From Polyangiaceae bacterium (GTDB lineage Bacteria; Myxococcota_A; Polyangia; Polyangiales; Polyangiaceae), in contig JAKLKA010000021.1 of NCBI GenBank assembly GCA_023150915.1, forward strand, positions 1 to 64,000: a DNA stretch of 64,000 nucleotides, written 5' to 3'. Made by a program: the position numbers and the translations under genes. Under the pieces are notes generated by a model. That model saw only the letters and a list, made by a program, of their open reading frames with translations, did no database searches and was not told where the DNA came from. This document shows positions 23,993 to 35,148 of this stretch, piece by piece; positions within the stretch are counted from its first letter, which is position 1, and every line of letters starts with the position of its first letter.

Positions 23993-26227
23993 GTGCCGAT
24001 GTTTCGACTCGAGCCTCTTCCTACACGCCGCCGTGATTGGATCGTGGTCCTGGGCGCGCTGGTGGCGACGCTCGTCAGCCTGGTCGGCCTGCTCCGGGTC
24101 CGCCCCAGTGAAACGCCGACCGTGGAGCAGGTGCTGCCGCCCGAGGTCTTGTCCGAAGCTCGGCGGGCGGATCGCGCGTTCGGCGATGCCGGAGATTTCG
24201 TGGTGGTCGTGCTTCGGCACCGCGACGCCGAACAGGCCGAGGCCGGGCTGAGGCGCACCGAGGCGGCGGTCGCGCAGTTGGAGGGCGTGAGCCGCACCTG
24301 GTCCATCCAGACTCGGCCGCGCCTAGGGCTGGAAGACTCTGCGCTGCACTTGCGACAGGGTGGCGACGGTTCGAGCCAGCTCGACCGCTTCTTGCGTCCG
24401 ACCCCCACGACGCACCTGGTGCTCGCCGCGCTCACCCCCGCCACCACCACGCTGACTGGCGCTCGGCGTTTCAGCAGCGCGCTTGGAGAGGTGCTGGCTC
24501 ATGAACGCCTGAACGGGGCAAGCGCCCACGCCACGGGCTCGCCGCTCTTGCGGGTTGCGACCTGGGACGCAGCGCGCGGCGATGCCGTCCGCATCGTGCC
24601 CGTGCTGGTCACGGTGTCCCTGGCGGTCCCGTGGCTCTTCTTCCGCACGCTGGCTGCCGCGCTGTTGCCGCTGGTCCTGGGCGCGCTGTCGACGGCCCTC
24701 ACCTTCGCTCTGCATCGCGCCTTCGTGGGCGCGATGAGTCCCTGGCTCCTGGTGCTGCTGCCCATCGTCTGGTCGGTGGCCACGATGGACGCGATGCACC
24801 TCTTCGAGCGCGCTCGCGCCCATGTCGGCAGGGGCGCCGCGCCAAGCCCCTCCGAGGTGGGGGCAGCGCTGGCCAGCTCCCGCCGCGAGCTGCTCTTGCC
24901 CTGCGGGCTGACGGCGCTCACCACCGCCGCGAGCCTGGCCGCCATCGCAGCGCCTGGAGGGCCTGCCCTGTTCCGCAGCGTGGGCGTGTGGGGCGCCGTC
25001 GGCGCACTGATCGCGTACGCGCTCACGTTCACGCTGGGTGGGTCGCTTCTGCGCCTGCTCGGCGTGGGCTCTGCCGGCCCACCCGCGTTCACGGGCGGCG
25101 CACGCTTCTTGGCGAGCGTCTCGGCCCGGCACCCGCGCCGTACGTTGGGCATCTGGGGGCTCCTTGCGCTGGGCGCTCTGCTCGCGGCTTTCCAGCTCCG
25201 CATCCAGTCGCTGTATCCCCACGTCTTCTCCAGCAGTGACACCACTGGCTCGCGTGAAGAGCTCGCGGCCATCACCGAGGCCACCGGCTCGGATCTGGTC
25301 CCGCTCGACATCCAGCTCGAGGCAACGACCGAGCGGGGGCGCTCACCGACTCGACTGTTGATGGCCACCGTGAGCCTGCACCAGTACCTGCACAGCCTGC
25401 CCGAGACACGCCTGGTGCTCTCGGCGGGAACGCTGGTCGCCGAATGGTTGGCCACCGACCCCGACGCCTCGCGGCGACTGGCGCAGAGCTCCGTCACGTC
25501 CAGCGAGCTGATGGGCAAGGCAGAGGTTCTGTCCGACCCACGCGTGGCCGCGTGGCTGCGCCCCGATCTGGGCGCGGCGCGCACGCTGGTGCTGATGTCG
25601 CCGATGTCGCATCAGCGACGCAGCGAGGTCTTCGCGTGGGTCGAGCACTTCGGGCAGACCATGCTCGAGCAGCATCGCCTGCGCCTGGGGGGGCCCGCAT
25701 TCCTCTATCACGCCGCCGAGCGCGAAGGCGTGCGCGGCGTCGAGCAGAGCATCGCGCTGGAGCTGGTGCTCTTGACGCTGACCTTTGCGCTCACGCTCAG
25801 AAGCGCGCGCATGGTGGGCATCGCCGTGGTGGTGAACCTGACGCCGGTGGCGGTCTTGATCGGGGCCATGGCAGCCCTGAAGATCCCGTGGTCGCTGGGG
25901 CTCTTGGGGGTGCCCGTGATCGTGCTGGGGTTGGCCATCGACGACACGGTGCACCTCACCTGGCAGCTTCGCGGTGGCGCGGTGTCGGCGCGCGGCGCCG
26001 GGGTGCTGCAGGCGCTGCGCCGCCACGCCGGCGCGGTGCTCTCCACGGCCGCATTGCTCGCCGGCTCGCTGGGCTCGCTGGCGCTCTCGGGGTTCCGGGT
26101 GAATCAGCAGCTGGGGTTGCTCTTGCCCCTCGGGCTGGCGCTGGCAGTCGCCGCCGAGCTGACGCTTCTGCCCGCTCTGGCAGAGCTCAGGATTCGGAAG
26201 CGCAGATCAGCTCGACCTTCGCCATGA
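23993..26227 (+). CDS. MMPL/RND-superfamily exporter-like membrane protein
   Basis: The 744-residue protein uses GTG 23993; ATG 23999 is equally possible. It has the two-fold RND/MMPL plan. A TM helix (about 15-36) and a periplasmic domain (about 40-190) lead to a TM cluster (about 195-360) with MDAMHLFERARAH. After a second periplasmic domain (about 390-575) comes a second TM cluster (about 580-735) with GLAIDDTVHLTWQL. The acidic pair in the latter is at the position used for proton coupling. A single-gene exporter of this kind often moves lipids or hopanoids. Its 3' end overlaps the convergent lipoprotein gene by 41 nt. Confidence 0.8.
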   Translation: MPMFRLEPLPTRRRDWIVVLGALVATLVSLVGLLRVRPSETPTVEQVLPPEVLSEARRADRAFGDAGDFVVVVLRHRDAEQAEAGLRRTEAAVAQLEGVSRTWSIQTRPRLGLEDSALHLRQGGDGSSQLDRFLRPTPTTHLVLAALTPATTTLTGARRFSSALGEVLAHERLNGASAHATGSPLLRVATWDAARGDAVRIVPVLVTVSLAVPWLFFRTLAAALLPLVLGALSTALTFALHRAFVGAMSPWLLVLLPIVWSVATMDAMHLFERARAHVGRGAAPSPSEVGAALASSRRELLLPCGLTALTTAASLAAIAAPGGPALFRSVGVWGAVGALIAYALTFTLGGSLLRLLGVGSAGPPAFTGGARFLASVSARHPRRTLGIWGLLALGALLAAFQLRIQSLYPHVFSSSDTTGSREELAAITEATGSDLVPLDIQLEATTERGRSPTRLLMATVSLHQYLHSLPETRLVLSAGTLVAEWLATDPDASRRLAQSSVTSSELMGKAEVLSDPRVAAWLRPDLGAARTLVLMSPMSHQRRSEVFAWVEHFGQTMLEQHRLRLGGPAFLYHAAEREGVRGVEQSIALELVLLTLTFALTLRSARMVGIAVVVNLTPVAVLIGAMAALKIPWSLGLLGVPVIVLGLAIDDTVHLTWQLRGGAVSARGAGVLQALRRHAGAVLSTAALLAGSLGSLALSGFRVNQQLGLLLPLGLALAVAAELTLLPALAELRIRKRRSARPSP

Positions 26228-27056
26228 AGACACTGGCGCCGGCTTGAGCGACATCGAGCGTGGCCGCGGGCGCGGGGGCGGCCATGGCGTCGAGCAGGGC
26301 GGGCCACACGTCATCGTGTGCCGTGGTGGTGCCGTTGATCTGGTAGGTCAGCGCCGTCTTGACGGACGACGTGGTGAGCCCAAGGTCCTTGAACTTCTTG
26401 CCCGCAGCCGAGCCGCTCGCCGAAATGCGTGCTCGAACGTGATAGGTCTTGCCGCCGCTCGCGGCCTTCAGCTCTTTGCGGTACGTGCCAACCACGGGGA
26501 AGCCGTCGTCTTGACCGAACGACTGGAACCCCTGAGAGCAGATCCCACCGTTGCCCGTGATCAGGACGTTGGCGATGGTCGGCGTGCCGGTGACCGGAAT
26601 GCTGTCCACGTTGTCGGTGGGGTTCCAGTAGCTGTCGAGCCCGCACTTCTTCTTCAGAATGTCAGCGTCGGACGCGTTGTAGGGGACGTCCAGGTACGAC
26701 AGCGTGCCGGTCTTGAGCGCGGTGCGAAGCGTGCCCCAAGCGGTCGCGTCGGTCAGCAGGGCTTGACCCGGGCACGGCCCCACTGCGGGTTTGTCCGCCG
26801 CAGCGAGGGTGATCCCGGTGCCAGCGCCGCTGCCACCGCCACTGGGTGCGCCCCCGCCACCCGCGGTGCCCCCGCCGCCCGCGGTGCCGCCACCGCCCGC
26901 GGTACCGCCGCCCGAGGTCCCACCTCCGCTGCCGCCCGAGCTCGAGCCACCGCCGCCGGACGAGCCGCCGCCGCCGCCCCCATCATCGCTGCAGGCCACC
27001 AGCACCCCCAGACCGAGACCCATCGCCGCTGCGGCCCACATCAGCTTCGTCGTCAT
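26187..27056 (-). CDS. Gly-rich-linker lipoprotein
   Basis: The 289-residue protein starts at ATG 27056 (MTTKLMWAAAAMGLGLGVLVAC), with a canonical lipobox LVAC. A Gly/Ser-rich linker (about 25-80) is followed by a compact domain with six cysteines (GPCPGQALLTDATAWGTLR, KKKCGLDSYWNP). The frame continues upstream to 27296, but that part is non-coding in composition. It is convergent with the MMPL-like gene, overlapping its last 41 nt. No family is recognised. Confidence 0.75.
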   Translation of the reverse strand: MTTKLMWAAAAMGLGLGVLVACSDDGGGGGGSSGGGGSSSGGSGGGTSGGGTAGGGGTAGGGGTAGGGGAPSGGGSGAGTGITLAAADKPAVGPCPGQALLTDATAWGTLRTALKTGTLSYLDVPYNASDADILKKKCGLDSYWNPTDNVDSIPVTGTPTIANVLITGNGGICSQGFQSFGQDDGFPVVGTYRKELKAASGGKTYHVRARISASGSAAGKKFKDLGLTTSSVKTALTYQINGTTTAHDDVWPALLDAMAAPAPAATLDVAQAGASVFMAKVELICASES

Positions 27057-27238
27057 ACCGCGCAGCCTAGAACAGCGGGCGTGGGGGCGGCCAACGCGAT
27101 GAGAGCCAGTCCCCAAGAAACCACGGGTAATCCGAGCTGCATCCCCCGAAAATCCCCGATCCGCAAACGCCGAGCGCAGCCCCCATCCGACTAGGCTGCA
27201 CTGGCTGCGAAGCACCGCAGCGTCAGGAGCGCTGTTCG

Positions 27239-27925
27239 ATGTCGAAGTCCCTCGTTCCCATCTCGATCGGTCTCGCGCTCGCGAGCCTGGCACCAAACGC
27301 TTCTGCCGAGCTGCGTGCAGCGAAGCTTCAGGCGTTCGCAGTCTGGGAGCAGCCCGAGCAATGCGCCGTCAGTCTGGAAGTGAGCGACAGCGTCGGGGGG
27401 ATGACGGATGGCACCGAGAAGCTGTCGCTCGGCGCGAGCTACAGCTACACCCTGGGCTCGACGTTCAGCTCGAAGACGCTCGACGCCGGGAAGTACGTGC
27501 TGTTCGCCAGCCCGTCCTTCGCCAGCGCTACCAAGGCCACGCCGGACGTCACCATCCCCGACGCCGACTGCAGTGACTTCGCCAAGAGCGGCGGCAAGAT
27601 CAGCTTCGACGGCAGCATGGGCAAGCACCCGGGCTTGTTCGAGCTGACGGTACCCGCCAATTTCGGACCCAAGCTCGCGCTGACTGGCGGCGGGACCGTG
27701 ATCGATCTCGGGTTGAGCAGCGTCATGCTCTATGGATTCACCGGCAGCTGGCTGCTTGGACTTCCCGGCAGCTCGGGATCCAGCGGGGGTGGGTCCGACG
27801 ACGGCGGCGGGGGTTGCGCGGTGAGAGCCGCGCCCCGCGACGGCCTTGGGGCTGGGCCGCTGGCGGTGGTTCTGGCCGGTGCGGGCGTGCTGGTGATGCG
27901 GCGTCGCAAGCAGCGCGCTGGGTGA
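27239..27925 (+). CDS. secreted protein with MYXO-CTERM-like sorting tail
   Basis: This 228-residue protein has an N-terminal signal peptide (to about 24, APNASAEL). The mature domain is beta-rich (about 25-165) with two cysteines, followed by a Ser/Gly-rich linker. Its end has the MYXO-CTERM plan: a Cys after a Gly-rich stretch (GGGGCAVRA), a hydrophobic helix (PLAVVLAGAGVLVM) and a basic end (RRRKQR). Such tails direct processing and surface display in myxobacteria. The last codons and stop are the first copy of a 44-bp tandem repeat. Confidence 0.75.
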   Translation: MSKSLVPISIGLALASLAPNASAELRAAKLQAFAVWEQPEQCAVSLEVSDSVGGMTDGTEKLSLGASYSYTLGSTFSSKTLDAGKYVLFASPSFASATKATPDVTIPDADCSDFAKSGGKISFDGSMGKHPGLFELTVPANFGPKLALTGGGTVIDLGLSSVMLYGFTGSWLLGLPGSSGSSGGGSDDGGGGCAVRAAPRDGLGAGPLAVVLAGAGVLVMRRRKQRAG

Positions 27926-28002
27926 GAGCCACGCCGGCGGCTGGCGGTGGGGCTGGCCGCGCTGGGTGAGAGCCGCGCCGGCGGTTGGCTGTGGGGCTGG
28001 CC
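27915..28002 (+). repeat. 44-bp tandem repeat, two copies
   Basis: Two head-to-tail copies (27915-27958, 27959-28002) begin GCGCTGGGTGAGAGCC and differ at only a few bases. The TGA stop of the MYXO-CTERM-like gene is inside the first copy. A diverged third copy seems to lie within the gene near 27820. The rest of the gap to 28180 shows no gene. Confidence 0.8.
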
Positions 28003-28179
28003 GCCCCTGGCTCAGGGCGACCGGCCGGTCGCCAGCAGGTGGCGCTTCGAAACCGCGCTGACCGCCGCGGTGGACGCGTTTCGACTGTACCGGTTCGTGA
28101 CACCGCCCGCACCTGGCCGATCTGCCAGGTGCAACGCTGAGTTTCGCGCGTTACCCTCACGTTCACACGGGAGGGCCCC

Positions 28180-29568
28180 ATGGGTCAGGGAATCGCTTTC
28201 ACTTCGATGCGCGCGATCATCGGCGCCGCCTTCGTCACGTCCGCAACCTTCACGCTCGTCCCGGCTTGCTCCGGTGGCGACGACTTCACCGCCAAGAACA
28301 CCGGCGGGTCGAGCAGCACCGGCGGCAGCGCCGGCGACTCGGGCACCACCGGCGGCAAGGGCGGAACCGGCGGCAACACCGGCGGCAGCGCTGGCGCGGC
28401 CGGCACGGGCGGCTCGGCGGGCAGCGCCGGCAGCGCGGGCTCGGGGGGCTCGGCCGGCTCGGCGGGCACGGACGGCGGAGGCGGAACGGGCGGCAACCCC
28501 GGGGGTAAGCCCGATGGTCAGCCCTGCGCCAACAAGACCGAGTGCAAGAGCGGTTACTGCGTCGACGACGTGTGCTGCGAGAGCGACTGCAAGGGCGAGT
28601 GCCGAACCTGCAAGGCCAGCGGCAAAGAGGGGTTGTGCACCCCGTACGCGCTCGACACCGACCCCGAGGGCGAGTGCAAGGGCGCCGGAGCGGCCACCGA
28701 TCCGTGCGCGGGGAAGTGCGACGGGAAGAGCGCGTGCAAGTACCCCGATGCGACGAAGACGTGCTCAGCGCAGGTCTGCTCGAGCTCGGTGCAAAGCAAC
28801 TTTGCTTGCAACAGCGCCGGAGCCTGCGTCAAGGCCGACAAGTCTTGCGGCAACTACGTTTGCTCGGGGGCCACCTGCCTGGCCACGTGCACGGTCGACA
28901 CGCAGTGCATCGCCACGGCTTATTGCAAGGGGCCGGGCTGCGATCCAAAGCTGGATCTGGGTAACGGCTGCTCCAAACCCAGCGCGTGCAAGAGCGGGAT
29001 CTGCTTCAATGGAACGTGTTGCAACGCTTCGTGCGGAACCAACTTCGAGTGCTCGAGCGGAACCTGCAAGTGCAACGGCCAGACCTGTGACGCCGGTCAG
29101 GCGTGCGTGCCGTGGTACCAAGACTCCGATGGCGACGGCTTCGGCAACGCCGCCTCGTCGATCCTGGGTTGCGCGAACAAGAAGCCGACCGGGTATGTGG
29201 CGGACAAGACCGATTGCTACGACGGCAACCCGAGCGCCAAGCCCGGGCAGACGCAGTGGTTCGCGACCCACCGCGGGGACAACAGCTTCGACTACAACTG
29301 CGACAACTCCGCAGAGAAGCAGTACCCGGTTGTCAGCAGCTCGTCCTGCTTGTCGTGCCTCCAGACCTGCTCCGGAAGCTGCGGCTACGCGGGGTTCAGC
29401 TGCAGCGGGGCGACGGGGTGCCCGCTGACAAAGGCCGGCTATTTCTCCGACGTAACGTGCGGCGGGTGGGCCGTGCTGCAGAACTGCGTGCAGAACTTCG
29501 ACATCAGCGGGTGCATCGCCGGCGCGCACGTCCAGGCTGGGAGCAATACGCAGCAGGGTTGCCGCTGA
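28180..29568 (+). CDS. large Cys-rich lipoprotein with Gly/Ser/Thr-rich linker
   Basis: This 462-residue protein starts at ATG 28180 behind GGGAGG; an internal Met (MRAIIGAAF) may be the true start of the signal peptide. A lipobox-like LVPAC is followed by a long Gly/Ser/Thr/Ala linker (about 35-110), then over 40 cysteines in repeated modules (CKSGYCVDDVCCESDC, CKSGICFNGTCCNASC). An acidic DSDGDGFGN segment near 317 resembles a thrombospondin-type-3 calcium loop. It is probably surface-exposed. The module architecture is typical of Polyangia exported proteins. Confidence 0.75.
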   Translation: MGQGIAFTSMRAIIGAAFVTSATFTLVPACSGGDDFTAKNTGGSSSTGGSAGDSGTTGGKGGTGGNTGGSAGAAGTGGSAGSAGSAGSGGSAGSAGTDGGGGTGGNPGGKPDGQPCANKTECKSGYCVDDVCCESDCKGECRTCKASGKEGLCTPYALDTDPEGECKGAGAATDPCAGKCDGKSACKYPDATKTCSAQVCSSSVQSNFACNSAGACVKADKSCGNYVCSGATCLATCTVDTQCIATAYCKGPGCDPKLDLGNGCSKPSACKSGICFNGTCCNASCGTNFECSSGTCKCNGQTCDAGQACVPWYQDSDGDGFGNAASSILGCANKKPTGYVADKTDCYDGNPSAKPGQTQWFATHRGDNSFDYNCDNSAEKQYPVVSSSSCLSCLQTCSGSCGYAGFSCSGATGCPLTKAGYFSDVTCGGWAVLQNCVQNFDISGCIAGAHVQAGSNTQQGCR

Positions 29569-29604
29569 CGCTGGGCTCTCGTCGGTCCGGCTCACCAGAC
29601 TCGA

Positions 29605-31242
29605 ATGAAGCAGGCGCTCGAACGCGTCCGGGCCGCGTGCTCCGACACCACGCTCTGGCGTGATCTGGCGCCGCTCATCATCGCGCTGACCTGCGCGCCG
29701 TGGATCTTCCTGGGCTGGGCGAACTACAGCCAGGCGCCGCTCTTCCGCGACCCGGCGATGTACGTCTACGCCGCGTGGTGCTTGGCGAAGGGCGAGCGCA
29801 TCTACGACACCATCGCCACGCCGGACGGCCCGCTCATCTACCTGATCAGCTACGTGCTCTTGGTCTTCGGCATGGCGGAACAAGCCATCCGGCGGGCAGA
29901 CCTCTGGTTTCACCTCATTGGCGGCCTGGTCACGGGCGCCTTGCTTGCACCCATCGACCGCGCGCTGGCGCGCTGGCGCCGGGTCGTCACCGCGTCGGTC
30001 TGGTCCGTCACCTACGCGTCGGTCTGGCTGGTGTTCATCCTGCACTTCGAGATCGGCAACAGCGTCCAGCGCGAACAGTACTATTCCCTGCTGGGCATGG
30101 GTGCGGTCGTGCTCGCCTACCGCAGCGTGTCGGCGACCAGCGCCCGCGCCGAGGCGACCATGCTGATCGGCGCCGGGCTTCTGTCCGCGCTGCAGCTGTT
30201 CGGCAAGCACACCGGGCTGATCTACGTGCTCTTGGTGGGGCTGGTCGTGGTCCTGGCGCCCCGCGGGTCGCGCGCGCTCCGCTGGCGCGCACGCCAGGTC
30301 GCGCTGGGTGCCGCCATTGCAATCGGCCTGATGCTGGCCTTCATCGCCGCCTTCGGCAGCCTTCGCGGCTTCGTCTTCTGGTACTTCCGCTACGCGTTCA
30401 CCGTCTATCGTCACTGGTTCCCGGTCGAGCTCTGGGGACTGGTCAGCAGGCGCTCGCACGTCGAGTACCCCAGCCTGGCAGCGCTCACGCTGGCAGCCGG
30501 GGGCACCGCGCTGGCCGTCCGCCTTCTTCCGCGCCACGCGCTACCGTTCGTGCTGGCGCCGACCGCCCACTATCTGCTCGCTCTGCTGCAGAGGAAGGGC
30601 TGGCAGTACCACTTCATCCCGACCATCGCGTCGACGTTCCTGCTGTACATGGTCGCGCTCCGCGAGGTGTGGAAGAGCACATCCGAGGCGCGAGACTGGA
30701 CCCCGGTGCGCGCGTTCGGCGCCGTGCTCTTGATGGCGTACGTCGAGTCTCGGATTTTCTGGTTCGCTCAGAACGGGCCGTGGCTCGAGGCCACCGAGCA
30801 CTTCAAGCACCCGGAAGTGGAAGACACCCGGCACGCCGCCGACCTCTTGCGGACCTCGACCAAGCCCACTGACCGCGTGTTCTTCTACGGGCGCGACGCG
30901 ATCATGCTGTACCTGGCCAGGCGCCTTCCGGCCGCCCCGCACGAGGTGGCGTGGATGTTGAACTTCGAGCCCGCGCTGCGCTCGCCCACCACACCCGAGC
31001 AGCGGAAACGGATCGAAGCCTTTGGCAAGCGGGTTCACGGCGACCTGTGCGTGCGCCTTCGGCAGCGGCCACCCGAGGCGCTGTTGATCCAGGACGGTAC
31101 CGACGAGACGGGCCCGGACGGCCTCGCCAAGCTCACCGAGTTCTGCCCCGAATTCGGCGGCACCGTGCCGGCCCGCTATCACCAGCTTCACACCCTTGGC
31201 GGCATCCGGATCTTCACCGCCAAGGGGGCCGAGGCCCGTTGA
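29605..31242 (+). CDS. GT-C-like (glycosyltransferase family 39-type) membrane protein
   Basis: This 545-residue polytopic protein has about ten hydrophobic helices. The first luminal loop carries LFRDPAMYVYAAWCLAKGE, resembling the acidic first-loop motif of GT-C enzymes such as ArnT/PMT, which use polyprenyl-linked sugars. The C-terminal part (about 420-545) is soluble and periplasmic. It probably transfers sugar to a lipid or protein. It sits between two lipoprotein genes. The specific reaction cannot be named. Confidence 0.6.
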   Translation: MKQALERVRAACSDTTLWRDLAPLIIALTCAPWIFLGWANYSQAPLFRDPAMYVYAAWCLAKGERIYDTIATPDGPLIYLISYVLLVFGMAEQAIRRADLWFHLIGGLVTGALLAPIDRALARWRRVVTASVWSVTYASVWLVFILHFEIGNSVQREQYYSLLGMGAVVLAYRSVSATSARAEATMLIGAGLLSALQLFGKHTGLIYVLLVGLVVVLAPRGSRALRWRARQVALGAAIAIGLMLAFIAAFGSLRGFVFWYFRYAFTVYRHWFPVELWGLVSRRSHVEYPSLAALTLAAGGTALAVRLLPRHALPFVLAPTAHYLLALLQRKGWQYHFIPTIASTFLLYMVALREVWKSTSEARDWTPVRAFGAVLLMAYVESRIFWFAQNGPWLEATEHFKHPEVEDTRHAADLLRTSTKPTDRVFFYGRDAIMLYLARRLPAAPHEVAWMLNFEPALRSPTTPEQRKRIEAFGKRVHGDLCVRLRQRPPEALLIQDGTDETGPDGLAKLTEFCPEFGGTVPARYHQLHTLGGIRIFTAKGAEAR

Positions 31243-31254
31243 GGCGTCGCCGGC

Positions 31255-32880
31255 TCACATCCAGATCCGACTCAGGTAGAGCTTGTCGCTGGCGATCCCG
31301 ACGACCACCAGGCGGCCATCGGCTTGAAAGACCACCGCCTGCGGTGTCACGTCCTTCCCGGGGTCGGCGAAGCCGCCGTTGCCGAAGGTGGTGTCGGGCT
31401 TGCCGTCGATGCCGAAGCGGCCAACGCGTAGCAGCTGCGCCAGGCGGCCGGCGGCAACCAGGCGGCCGCCTGCGTCCAGGGTCATGGCGTCGATGCGCAG
31501 CTCGTTACCGGTGACCAGGCCCTTGGTGCCGAAGCTTGCGTCGAGCGCGCCCTGCTCGTCGAGCTGGAGCACGAAGTACCCGTTGCCATTGGCGCCGCCG
31601 CCGATCAGCGCTCGCTTGTCCGGCCGGACTGCCAGACCGGAAATTGCGGCCCCGGTGACCGGATCGAGCCAGGCGATGCCGGCGGTTCCGTACGCGTCCA
31701 GCGCGCCGCTTGGGGTCATGCGCGCGGCCAAGAGCGGGCCGCCCGGCTTGTTGCTGGTGCCCGCGATCACGATGCGATTCGAGGCGTCGATGGCGGTGAC
31801 GAGCGCGGTGGTAGAGTACACGCCCGTGTTGACCTTGACGAGACCGGCGACCCCGAACGCAGTGTCGGACTTGCCGTCGGCGTCCAGGCGCGCCACCGCC
31901 GCATAGCCCGGGCCGTCGTCGGTCTGGCCAACGAACACCGCCTTGGTGGCCTGCTGAGCCAGCGCGTACGCCACGAACCCGTTGCCGACCACCTCGCCCC
32001 CGGTCCCGAAGGTCGCGTCCAGGGCGCCCGAGGTGTCTAAGCGCCCAATGAAAGACTGTTTCGCGCCGATGACGCCAGCCACCACGCTGCGGCCCTGCGG
32101 GTCGACGAACAAACCGCGAGCGACGTGCGCCCCGGTCCCCGCGGTCTCGTAGCGGACCACCACGCCCGCTTGCCCGAAGCTGGTGTCGAGCTCGCCCGCG
32201 CTGGTCAGGCGAGCCACGAAGTAAGCGTGGGTGTTCGCAGCGGTGGAACCCGCCTCGCCCGCTACATAGATCTTCTGATCGGGGCCCAAGGCCAGCGCCC
32301 GGGGCCGAGACCACTGGCCCCACACCACGGCGATGGTTTCACCCGCGGTGCCAAACCCGTTGTCTTTTGCCCCCGGTGCGCCCCGCACCGCGAGGTCCAC
32401 GGGCGCGGTCTTCTCGGCGGCGCCGGCCTTGCCACGCAGGGTGATCGCCGTCGTGGCGTGCTTCACGCTGGCATCGGCGAAAATCACCAGCTTCACCGAG
32501 GTGTCGCTGGCCGCTGCAACCACCGGGCTCGCGGTCACACCCGCCGGCAGCCCGAGCACGTCGACGGTGACCGGATCGCTCATGTCGTTCCGCGCAACGT
32601 TCACCACCAGCTCGACCTGCGACGACTCGATCAGCGTGATCGACTTCGACGCCGCGCTGATGCCGAAGCTTCCCACCGGCGGCTGACCCGCCGTTCCGCC
32701 GCCGCCGCTGGCCCCGGTGCCCGACCAGCCGCCCGTGCCGCCCCCGTCGGCGCCACCGGTGCCGGAGCTCGCGCAGGTGCGCGTCTCTTCACACGAGGTC
32801 TCGGCGCACCCCGACCCGCCGAGCCCAACAGCCCCCAGCACGGCGCAGGCCGCGCCCACGCGAAGCATCGTCCGTCCCAT
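31255..32880 (-). CDS. lipoprotein with delta-60 repeat (DUF5122) beta-propeller
   Basis: The 541-residue protein starts at ATG 32880 (MGRTMLRVGAACAVLG), with a signal ending GSGC. After a Gly/Ser/Thr linker and an Ig-like region (about 75-170), at least six delta-60 repeats follow, each with a G-x-L-D-x-x-F-G-x-x-G core (GELDTSFGQAG, GALDATFGTGG, GKPDTTFGNGG). These form a propeller-like fold of unknown ligand. It is convergent with the GT-C-like gene. The longer frame to 32931 is not needed. Confidence 0.82.
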   Translation of the reverse strand: MGRTMLRVGAACAVLGAVGLGGSGCAETSCEETRTCASSGTGGADGGGTGGWSGTGASGGGGTAGQPPVGSFGISAASKSITLIESSQVELVVNVARNDMSDPVTVDVLGLPAGVTASPVVAAASDTSVKLVIFADASVKHATTAITLRGKAGAAEKTAPVDLAVRGAPGAKDNGFGTAGETIAVVWGQWSRPRALALGPDQKIYVAGEAGSTAANTHAYFVARLTSAGELDTSFGQAGVVVRYETAGTGAHVARGLFVDPQGRSVVAGVIGAKQSFIGRLDTSGALDATFGTGGEVVGNGFVAYALAQQATKAVFVGQTDDGPGYAAVARLDADGKSDTAFGVAGLVKVNTGVYSTTALVTAIDASNRIVIAGTSNKPGGPLLAARMTPSGALDAYGTAGIAWLDPVTGAAISGLAVRPDKRALIGGGANGNGYFVLQLDEQGALDASFGTKGLVTGNELRIDAMTLDAGGRLVAAGRLAQLLRVGRFGIDGKPDTTFGNGGFADPGKDVTPQAVVFQADGRLVVVGIASDKLYLSRIWM

Positions 32881-32933
32881 CGACTGAGGCGATACTAGCA
32901 GACGCTCGGGGGCAGGCGGCCGGTCCCCCATGC

Positions 32934-32963
32934 AAAAAGGCGGACCCCTTTCGGGATCCGCCT
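32934..32963 (-). terminator. intrinsic terminator of groES-groEL
   Basis: On the minus strand a stem GGCGGA/TCCGCC (arms 32939-32944 and 32957-32962, with inner G-C pairs) is followed by five T (32934-32938). It lies about 80 nt beyond the groEL stop. Confidence 0.85.
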
Positions 32964-33002
32964 CTTCGCGACTCAGATTCGTCGCTGGCCTCGATCAAGG
33001 CC

Positions 33003-33028
33003 GTGATTGGGGCCGGAGCCCCAATCAC
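33003..33028. other. perfect 11-bp hairpin in the groEL 3' region
   Basis: GTGATTGGGGC (33003-33013) and GCCCCAATCAC (33018-33028) flank CGGA. It sits between the groEL stop (33041) and the intrinsic terminator. There is no T-run, so it may stabilise mRNA 3' ends rather than terminate. Confidence 0.75.
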
Positions 33029-33040
33029 CAACGTGACGAA

Positions 33041-34696
<1,656 letters not shown>

Positions 34697-34701
34697 TCAA
34701 A

Positions 34702-34992
34702 TCACTTCTCGATCACGCCGAGGATGTCGTCCTCGCGCAGGATGAGGTGCTCCTCACCCTCGATCTTCACCTCGGTGCCGCTGTACTTGCCGAACAGCAC
34801 GCGGTCGCCGGCCTTGACGTCGAGCTTCCGGACGGTGCCGTCTTCGAGCACCTTGCCGTTGCCCACCGCGATGACCTCGCCCTCGATGGGCTTCTCTTTC
34901 GCGGTGTCCGGGATGATGATCCCGCCTTTGGTCTTCTCTTCTTCCTTCACGCGCTTCACGATCACGCGGTCTTGCAGGGGTCGGATCTTCAT
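34702..34992 (-). CDS. groES: co-chaperonin GroES
   Basis: This 96-residue co-chaperonin caps the GroEL cage. It shows [12 protein letters not shown] at the start, the mobile-loop region [19 protein letters not shown], and [12 protein letters not shown]. It is the first gene of the operon, with a 156-nt leader carrying a perfect CIRCE operator. Confidence 0.98.
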   Translation of the reverse strand: MKIRPLQDRVIVKRVKEEEKTKGGIIIPDTAKEKPIEGEVIAVGNGKVLEDGTVRKLDVKAGDRVLFGKYSGTEVKIEGEEHLILREDDILGVIEK

Positions 34993-35148
34993 GGTTCTGT
35001 TCCTCTCCTCGATCGGTGGGTGCCGGGATCTCTCCGGGGCGGTCGCGGCGTGAGTCGCCGCGGGCCCGAGCCCCGGTAGTACCCGGGTTTTTGGGGGTCT
35101 GGGACGCGGGCGCGCCGTTCAAACCCCTGAAATCCTTAGGCTAATCCG

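Noticed and set aside
26820-26985. CRISPR-like array in a GC-rich repetitive stretch
   Set aside because: Short irregular Gly-codon repeats encoding a lipoprotein linker; no regular repeat-spacer structure.
28765-30537. 590-codon minus-strand frame
   Set aside because: Runs antisense over the Cys-rich lipoprotein and the GT-C-like gene; no motif and atypical composition.
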